DNA of 9,901 nt from an uncultured Prevotella sp. GTDB taxonomy: Bacteria; Bacteroidota; Bacteroidia; Bacteroidales; Bacteroidaceae. The position numbers and the translations under genes were made by a program. The stretch is from contig CAAFFL010000022.1 of the NCBI GenBank assembly GCA_900762125.1, positions 1 through 9,901 on the forward strand, in the 5' to 3' direction. The notes beneath the pieces are model-generated. The model worked only from the letters and a program-made list of their open reading frames with translations, made no database searches and had not been told where the DNA came from. Shown piece by piece: positions 5,664-9,901 of the stretch. Each line of letters starts with the position of its first letter. The first letter of the stretch is position 1.

Positions 5664-5695
5664 CAAAGGTAATGAAAGTTTTACCTTTCTCCAAA
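5664..5695 (-). promoter_or_regulatory. hicA promoter with overlapping inverted-repeat operator
   Basis: On the minus strand, TTTG (5695-5692) and TACCTTTG (5671-5664) match the Bacteroidetes -33 and -7 boxes with 20 bp between them. The -7 box ends four bases before the hicA ATG. A perfect inverted repeat, AAAGGTAA-tgaaagtt-TTACCTTT (5665-5672 and 5681-5688), covers nearly all of the -7 box and part of the spacer. That is the expected layout for an operator bound by the helix-turn-helix of HicB to repress the operon. A further GGGTAA at 5701-5706 may be a lone half-site. The boxes and the repeat are seen directly; the binding is inferred. Confidence 0.78.
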
Positions 5696-5745
5696 GAAAT
5701 GGGTAATATTTTAGTGAAATAGTCCCCACATCCAATAGTTTTTCG

Positions 5746-5753
5746 TACCTTTG
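5746..5753 (+). promoter_or_regulatory. Likely lysS operon promoter, Bacteroidetes -7 box
   Basis: TACCTTTG matches TAnnTTTG exactly and lies 33 bases before the lysS ATG, giving a leader of about 25-30 bases. The ten-base string TACCTTTGCA is shared with the divergent hicA promoter. No TTTG-like -33 box is present at the usual distance. Confidence 0.75.
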
Positions 5754-5768
5754 CATCTTGAAAAATAG

Positions 5769-5780
5769 ATATTCGAATAT
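5769..5780. promoter_or_regulatory. Perfect 12-bp palindrome in the lysS leader
   Basis: ATATTCGAATAT is a perfect palindrome without spacer, ending seven bases before the lysS ATG and downstream of the expected transcription start. It sits where a ribosome site would be, and there is no Shine-Dalgarno sequence. It could be a protein-binding site or a weak RNA hairpin affecting translation; chance is also possible in AT-rich DNA. Confidence 0.3.
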
Positions 5781-5786
5781 TACAGT

Positions 5787-7523
5787 ATGAACATTTTAGA
5801 GTTAAGTGAGCAGGAGATTGGCCGCCGCCAGAGCCTGCAGGAGCTGCGCGACATGGGCATCAACCCCTATCCCGCTGCCGAGTTCCCCGTGGATGCATGG
5901 AGTGATGAGATCAAGGCAAACTTCCGTGACGACGAGAAACGTCAGGTCCGCATTGCCGGTCGTCTCATGGGCAAGCGCATCATGGGCAAGGCCTCCTTCG
6001 CAGAGCTGCAGGACGGCAAGGGTCGCATCCAGCTCTACATCTCACGCGACGACCTCTGCCCGGGCGAGGACAAGGACGCCTACAACAAGCTTTTCAAGAA
6101 ACTGCTGGACATCGGCGACATCATCGGCGTGGAAGGATTCGTCTTCCGCACGCAGATGGGCGAGGTCTCCGTTCATGTGGAGAAGCTCACGCTGCTCTCC
6201 AAGAGCCTCAAGCCGCTGCCCATCGTGAAATATAAGGATGGCGTGGCCTACGACAAGTTTGACGATGCCGAGCAGCGTGCACGGCAGCGCTACGTGGACC
6301 TCATCGTTAACGACGGCGTGAAGGACACGTTCCTCAAACGTGCCACCGTGCTCCGCACCATGCGTCGCTTCTTTGATGACCACGGCTACACTGAGGTGGA
6401 GACGCCCATCCTGCAGAGCATCCCCGGTGGCGCTTCGGCACGCCCGTTCATCACCCATTTCAATGCGCTTAATATAGATATGTATATGCGCATCGCCACG
6501 GAGCTCTATCTGAAGCGACTCATCGTCGGCGGCTTCGACGGTGTCTACGAGATTGGCAAGAACTTCCGCAACGAGGGTATGGACCGCTTCCACAACCCGG
6601 AGTTCACGTGCATGGAGCTCTATGTGCCGTATAAGGACTACAACTGGATGATGTCGTTCACCGAGCAGATGCTTGAGACCATCTGCATCGCCGTGAATGG
6701 CAAGGACGAGGTGACCTATCCCGATGGCAAGACCATCAGCTTCAAGGCACCGTTCCGCCGGCTGCCGATCCTGGAGGCCATCAAGGAGAAGACGGGCTAC
6801 GACCTCGACGGGCTCTCGGAGGATGAGATCCGCGACATCGCTGTGAACAAGCTCAAGATGGAGACCATCGACGAGAGCTTCGGCAAGGGCAAGCTCATCG
6901 ACGAGATCTTCGGCGAGTTCTGCGAGGGCACATTCATCCAGCCGACCTTTATCATCGACTACCCCGTAGAGATGTCGCCACTGACGAAGATGCACCGCTC
7001 AAAGCCCGGACTGACCGAGCGCTTCGAGCTGATGGTCAACGGCAAGGAGCTGGCCAATGCCTACTCCGAGCTCAACGACCCCATCGACCAGGAGCAGCGC
7101 TTCGTCGACCAGATGAAGCTGGCCGACAAGGGTGACGACGAGGCGATGATCATCGACCACGACTTCCTCCGCGCCCTGCAGTATGGCATGCCACCAACCA
7201 GTGGCATCGGCATCGGCATCGACCGTCTGGTGATGCTTATGACGGCGAAGGAGAACATCCAGGAGATCATGCTCTTCCCGCAGCTGAAGCCGGAGGCAAA
7301 GATGCCGCAGAGCTCCGTCAAGGAGTGGGCAGCACTCGGCGTGCCCGAGGATTGGGTGTACGTCCTGCGCAAGGCGGGCTTCAACCTCATCTCGGATATT
7401 AAGGATCAGAAGGCACAGGGCCTCCAGCAGAAGATGGGCGAGATCAACAAGAAGTACAAGTTAGGCTACGAGAAGGTAGCGCTTGAGGAGATCCAGAAGT
7501 GGATTGACGGAGCCAACTCCTAA
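5787..7523 (+). CDS. lysS: Lysyl-tRNA synthetase, class II, with C-terminal extension
   Basis: LysRS charges tRNA-Lys with lysine using ATP in the cytoplasm. The 578-residue protein has an OB-fold anticodon-binding domain (about 54-136, with GRIQLYISRDDL), then the class II core: motif 1 around 196-212 (GYTEVETPILQ with Pro207), motif 2 at about 253-280 (YEIGKNFRNEGMD, then HNPEFTCMELY) and motif 3 at 468-485 (MPPTSGIGIGIDRLVM). Lysine-pocket segments ATELYLKR and ELANAYSELNDP are intact. The core ends near 500, and about 78 further residues follow that are absent from the roughly 505-residue E. coli enzyme. They contain a helical stretch (WVYVLRKAGFNLISDIKD, residues 523-540) that resembles a small helix-hairpin-helix module. 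I recall similar extensions in Bacteroidetes LysRS, so it is probably lineage-specific. The start MNILELSEQE fits the family; the inner out-of-frame ATG is a shadow. First gene of a lysS-gpsA-pgi run. Confidence 0.98.
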   Translation: MNILELSEQEIGRRQSLQELRDMGINPYPAAEFPVDAWSDEIKANFRDDEKRQVRIAGRLMGKRIMGKASFAELQDGKGRIQLYISRDDLCPGEDKDAYNKLFKKLLDIGDIIGVEGFVFRTQMGEVSVHVEKLTLLSKSLKPLPIVKYKDGVAYDKFDDAEQRARQRYVDLIVNDGVKDTFLKRATVLRTMRRFFDDHGYTEVETPILQSIPGGASARPFITHFNALNIDMYMRIATELYLKRLIVGGFDGVYEIGKNFRNEGMDRFHNPEFTCMELYVPYKDYNWMMSFTEQMLETICIAVNGKDEVTYPDGKTISFKAPFRRLPILEAIKEKTGYDLDGLSEDEIRDIAVNKLKMETIDESFGKGKLIDEIFGEFCEGTFIQPTFIIDYPVEMSPLTKMHRSKPGLTERFELMVNGKELANAYSELNDPIDQEQRFVDQMKLADKGDDEAMIIDHDFLRALQYGMPPTSGIGIGIDRLVMLMTAKENIQEIMLFPQLKPEAKMPQSSVKEWAALGVPEDWVYVLRKAGFNLISDIKDQKAQGLQQKMGEINKKYKLGYEKVALEEIQKWIDGANS

Positions 7524-7524
7524 T

Positions 7525-7552
7525 TCGTAACTTGTAACTTGTAACTCGTAAC
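7525..7552 (+). repeat. Four heptamer repeats T[C/T]GTAAC between lysS and gpsA
   Basis: Four contiguous 7-bp units, TCGTAAC, TTGTAAC, TTGTAAC and TCGTAAC, fill most of the 36-base gap between the lysS stop and the gpsA ATG. A degenerate fifth unit, TTCAAC, follows. Because the gap also holds the gpsA ribosome-binding region and has no Shine-Dalgarno sequence, unit number would change gene spacing without altering either protein. I recall similar TCGTAAC-type heptamers in other Bacteroidetes gaps, unverified. Confidence 0.85.
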
Positions 7553-7559
7553 TTCAACG

Positions 7560-8558
7560 ATGTTCAACGTAGGTAAGATAGCTATCATCGGTGGCGGCTC
7601 ATGGGCCACGGCCATCGCGAAGATTGTGGTGAGTCACACGCATCACATCGGGTGGTATATGCGCCGCGACGACCGTATCGAGGACTTCCGGCGGCTAGGT
7701 CATAATCCGGCCTATCTGCAGGCGGCACACTTCGATGTCAACGAGATCTTTTTCTCGTCGGACATCAACCGCATCGCGCAGAACTACGACACGCTGGTCT
7801 TCGTCACACCGTCGCCCTACCTGAAGAATCATCTCAAGAAACTCAAGACGAACCTCCGCGACAAGTTCATCGTCACGGCCATCAAGGGTATTGTGCCCGA
7901 TGAGAACCTCGTCGTCTCGGAGTATTTTCATGAGGTCTACGACATTCCCTACGAGAACCTCGCCTGCATCGGCGGACCGTCGCATGCTGAGGAGGTCGCG
8001 CTGGAGCGGCTGAGCTACCTCACCGTGGGATGTAAGGATCTGGAGAAAGCGCAGGCGTTCACCGACGTGCTCTCGTCAGACTTCATCAAGACGAAGGTGT
8101 CCGCGGATGTCGTCGGCATCGAGTATGCATCTGTGCTGAAGAATGTCTATGCCATCGCCGCGGGTATCTGTGGCGGACTGAAGTATGGTGACAACTTCCA
8201 GGCGGTGCTCGTCAGCAATGCCGTGCAGGAGATGAACCGCTTCCTCACGGCGGTATACCCGTTGGAGGGACGCAACATCTACGACAGCGTCTATCTCGGT
8301 GACCTGCTTGTGACGTGCTACTCCAACTTCAGCCGCAACCGCACCTTCGGTACGATGATCGGCAAGGGATACTCGGTGAAGAGTGCGCAGATCGAGATGG
8401 AGATGATTGCCGAGGGCTACTTCGGTACGAAGTGCATGAAGGAGATCAACCGTCACATGCATGTCAACATGCCCATCCTCGACGCAGTCTACAACATCCT
8501 CTACGAGAGCATCAATCCGCAGATAGAGATCAAGCTCCTCACGGACAGCTTCAGATAG
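7560..8558 (+). CDS. gpsA: NAD(P)-dependent glycerol-3-phosphate dehydrogenase
   Basis: GpsA reduces dihydroxyacetone phosphate to sn-glycerol 3-phosphate, the phospholipid backbone precursor, in the cytoplasm. The 332-residue length is normal. The nucleotide-binding loop is IGGGSWATA (residues 10-18), where most family members have GAGSWGTA, so the loop carries two substitutions (Ala to Gly, Gly to Ala). Other landmarks are intact: VTPSPYL (82-88), TAIKGI (Lys109), IGGPSHAEEVA (137-147), the catalytic Lys194 in EYASVLKNVYAIAAGI, and GDLLVTCYSNFSRNRTFG (247-264), which binds substrate and nucleotide. The start is 36 bases after the lysS stop, with heptamer repeats between and no internal promoter, so translation from the lysS transcript is likely. 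The family is clear; the loop change may affect NADH/NADPH preference, but that is inference. Confidence 0.96.
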   Translation: MFNVGKIAIIGGGSWATAIAKIVVSHTHHIGWYMRRDDRIEDFRRLGHNPAYLQAAHFDVNEIFFSSDINRIAQNYDTLVFVTPSPYLKNHLKKLKTNLRDKFIVTAIKGIVPDENLVVSEYFHEVYDIPYENLACIGGPSHAEEVALERLSYLTVGCKDLEKAQAFTDVLSSDFIKTKVSADVVGIEYASVLKNVYAIAAGICGGLKYGDNFQAVLVSNAVQEMNRFLTAVYPLEGRNIYDSVYLGDLLVTCYSNFSRNRTFGTMIGKGYSVKSAQIEMEMIAEGYFGTKCMKEINRHMHVNMPILDAVYNILYESINPQIEIKLLTDSFR

Positions 8559-8569
8559 CACAGTGTGCT

Positions 8570-8585
8570 CCGCCGTTCACGGCGG
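8570..8585 (+). repeat. GC-rich hairpin between gpsA and pgi
   Basis: CCGCCG-TTCA-CGGCGG is a perfect 6-bp stem with a 4-base loop, extendable by two more pairs past a T-T mismatch (8567-8588). It lies 11 bases after the gpsA stop. It is followed by GAAAAG rather than a T-run, so it is not a typical intrinsic terminator. It could trim or stabilise the gpsA end of a joint transcript and let gpsA and pgi levels differ. Confidence 0.5.
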
Positions 8586-8625
8586 TGCGAAAAGATTAAC
8601 TAAACAACATTCATTATAAGCAACA

Positions 8626-9901
8626 ATGGAAAACATTAAGTTAGACATTACGAAGGCCGCACAGTTCCTCCAGGCAGGAGCCGTAGAGGCTTATGAGCCC
8701 AAGGCGAAGGCCGCTCAGGAGGCTCTGGAGAACGGAACATGCGCTGGCAACGACTTCCTCGGATGGCTGCATCTGCCGTCAGAGACACCCGAGTCGTTCC
8801 TCAACGATGTGAATGCTGTGGCCAACACCCTGCGCTCCAAGTGCGAGGTCGTCGTCGTGGCTGGCATCGGCGGTAGCTACCTCGGTGCACGTGCCGTCAT
8901 CGAGGCACTGGGCAACAGCTTCGCATGGCTGGTGGGCGACAAGAAGAACCCGACCATCATGTTTGCCGGTAACAACATCGGTGAGGACTACCTCGCTGAG
9001 CTGACCGACTACCTCAAGGACAAGAAGTTCGGTGTCATCAATATCTCCAAGAGCGGTACGACCACGGAGACGGCTCTGACCTTCCGTCTGCTGAAGAAGC
9101 AGTGCGAGGCTCAGCGTGGAAAGGCTGAGGCTAAGGATGTCATCGTTGCCATCACCGACGCCAAGAAGGGTGCCGCACGTGCCGCTGCCACGAAGGAGGG
9201 CTACAAGACCTTCGTCATCCCCGACAATGTCGGTGGCCGCTTCTCGGTCCTCACACCGGTAGGCCTGCTGCCCATCGCCGTGGCTGGCTTCGACATCAAG
9301 GCACTCGTCAAGGGTGCTCAGGACATGGAGAAGGCGTGCGCCCTCGACGTGCCGTTCGCTGAGAACCCCGCGGCTCAGTATGCTGCTGTCCGTCAGGGCC
9401 TCTACACCCAGGCTGGCAAGAAGATCGAGATCATCGCCAACTTCCAGCCGAAGCTCCACTTCATCGCAGAGTGGTGGAAGCAGCTCTACGGTGAGAGCGA
9501 GGGTAAGGACCATAAAGGCATCTTCCCCGCTGCATGCGACTTCACGACCGACCTGCACTCCATGGGTCAGTGGATTCAGGATGGCGAGCGCTCGATCTTC
9601 GAGACGGTCATCTCCGTCGAGATGCCTAACAAGAAGCTCCTCTTCCCGCACGACGACGAGAACCTTGACGGTCTGAACTTCCTCGAGGGCAAGCGTGTCG
9701 ACGAGGTGAACAAGATGGCTGAGCTCGGCACACGCCTGGCTCACGTCGATGGCGGCGTGCCCAACATCCGCATCTGCGTGCCTGTACTCAACGAGTACTA
9801 CATCGGCCAGCTCATCTATTTCTTCGAGAAGGCTTGCGGCATCAGCGGTCTCCTGGAAGAGGTGAACCCATTCAACCAGCCTGGTGTTGAGGCATACAAG
9901 A
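8626..9901 (+). CDS. pgi: Glucose-6-phosphate isomerase (3' end outside window)
   Basis: Pgi interconverts glucose 6-phosphate and fructose 6-phosphate in glycolysis and gluconeogenesis. Translation from ATG at 8626 (MENIKLDITKA) stays open for 425 codons to the window edge; roughly 20-25 residues are probably missing, assuming the short bacterial form of about 445-450. Visible motifs are AGIGGSYLGARAVIEAL (sugar-phosphate loop, about residues 81-97), INISKSGTTTET (phosphate binding), NVGGRFSVLTPVGLLP (the classical PGI signature), WWKQLYGESEGKDHKGIFP with the base-catalyst glutamate, DLHSMGQW with its histidine, and NPFNQPGVEAYK, whose final lysine is the expected catalytic residue and the last complete codon. 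The start is 67 bases after the gpsA stop, in an AT-rich leader with no clear Shine-Dalgarno sequence and no TAnnTTTG box, so it is likely read with gpsA. The truncation is only the window boundary. Confidence 0.97.
   Translation, partial: MENIKLDITKAAQFLQAGAVEAYEPKAKAAQEALENGTCAGNDFLGWLHLPSETPESFLNDVNAVANTLRSKCEVVVVAGIGGSYLGARAVIEALGNSFAWLVGDKKNPTIMFAGNNIGEDYLAELTDYLKDKKFGVINISKSGTTTETALTFRLLKKQCEAQRGKAEAKDVIVAITDAKKGAARAAATKEGYKTFVIPDNVGGRFSVLTPVGLLPIAVAGFDIKALVKGAQDMEKACALDVPFAENPAAQYAAVRQGLYTQAGKKIEIIANFQPKLHFIAEWWKQLYGESEGKDHKGIFPAACDFTTDLHSMGQWIQDGERSIFETVISVEMPNKKLLFPHDDENLDGLNFLEGKRVDEVNKMAELGTRLAHVDGGVPNIRICVPVLNEYYIGQLIYFFEKACGISGLLEEVNPFNQPGVEAYK

Noticed and set aside
6042..6995. 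A 317-codon minus-strand open frame antisense to lysS.
   Set aside because: Lies wholly inside a well-supported lysS; the composition is that of a complement shadow and no domain is seen.
8570..8585. Intrinsic terminator ending a lysS-gpsA transcript.
   Set aside because: The stem is strong but is followed by GAAAAG rather than T residues on the plus strand, and no new promoter for pgi is seen downstream.
8779..9744. A 321-codon minus-strand open frame antisense to pgi.
   Set aside because: Lies inside pgi, whose motifs are intact on the plus strand; the antisense product is low in recognisable features.
9880..9901. Truncated pgi as a pseudogene.
   Set aside because: The frame is open to the last base and all motifs are intact; it stops only because the window ends.

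Overview
The window looks like a chromosomal piece of a fairly GC-rich member of the Bacteroidales, probably Prevotellaceae. This rests on three things: a carboxypeptidase-regulatory/plug/beta-barrel outer membrane protein of the Bacteroidetes type; promoter boxes of the Bacteroidetes form TAnnTTTG; and a lysyl-tRNA synthetase with the C-terminal extension I associate with this phylum. Species cannot be named from the sequence alone. The first 14 bases are the end of an Illumina TruSeq adapter, so the window starts at an untrimmed contig end and real sequence begins at about base 15.

Layout from left to right. A 986-residue outer membrane beta-barrel protein with an unusual Arg/Gly-rich tail lies on the minus strand (82-3042). 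A 489-bp divergent intergenic region (3043-3531) holds a tandem array of four 22-bp units and several inverted repeats, but no gene that I can see. Next comes aroB, 3-dehydroquinate synthase (3532-4593, plus), which overlaps tail-to-tail by 14 bp with a hotdog-fold PaaI/MenI-like thioesterase (4580-5005, minus). The thioesterase is the last member of an apparent minus-strand run hicA (5465-5659), hicB (5033-5446), thioesterase. A 127-bp divergent region carries a strong promoter in each direction. Then follows a plus-strand housekeeping run: lysS (5787-7523), gpsA (7560-8558) and pgi (8626 to the window end, cut just after its catalytic lysine).

Most genes are core metabolism: shikimate/chorismate synthesis, possibly menaquinone, lysine tRNA charging, glycerol-3-phosphate for phospholipids, and glucose-6-phosphate isomerisation. 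The hicAB pair is the accessory element. It is lower in GC (about 46% over seven 60-base lines counted by hand, against about 59% over three lysS lines). Its promoter overlaps a perfect inverted repeat that looks like an autoregulatory operator, and it sits so close to the hicA start codon that the toxin mRNA may be leaderless.

I do not see a clearly new multi-gene system. The points most worth a second look are the 22-bp palindromic repeat array, the hicA promoter/operator layout, the possible co-transcription of the thioesterase with hicAB, and the RGG-like tail beyond the end of the beta barrel.
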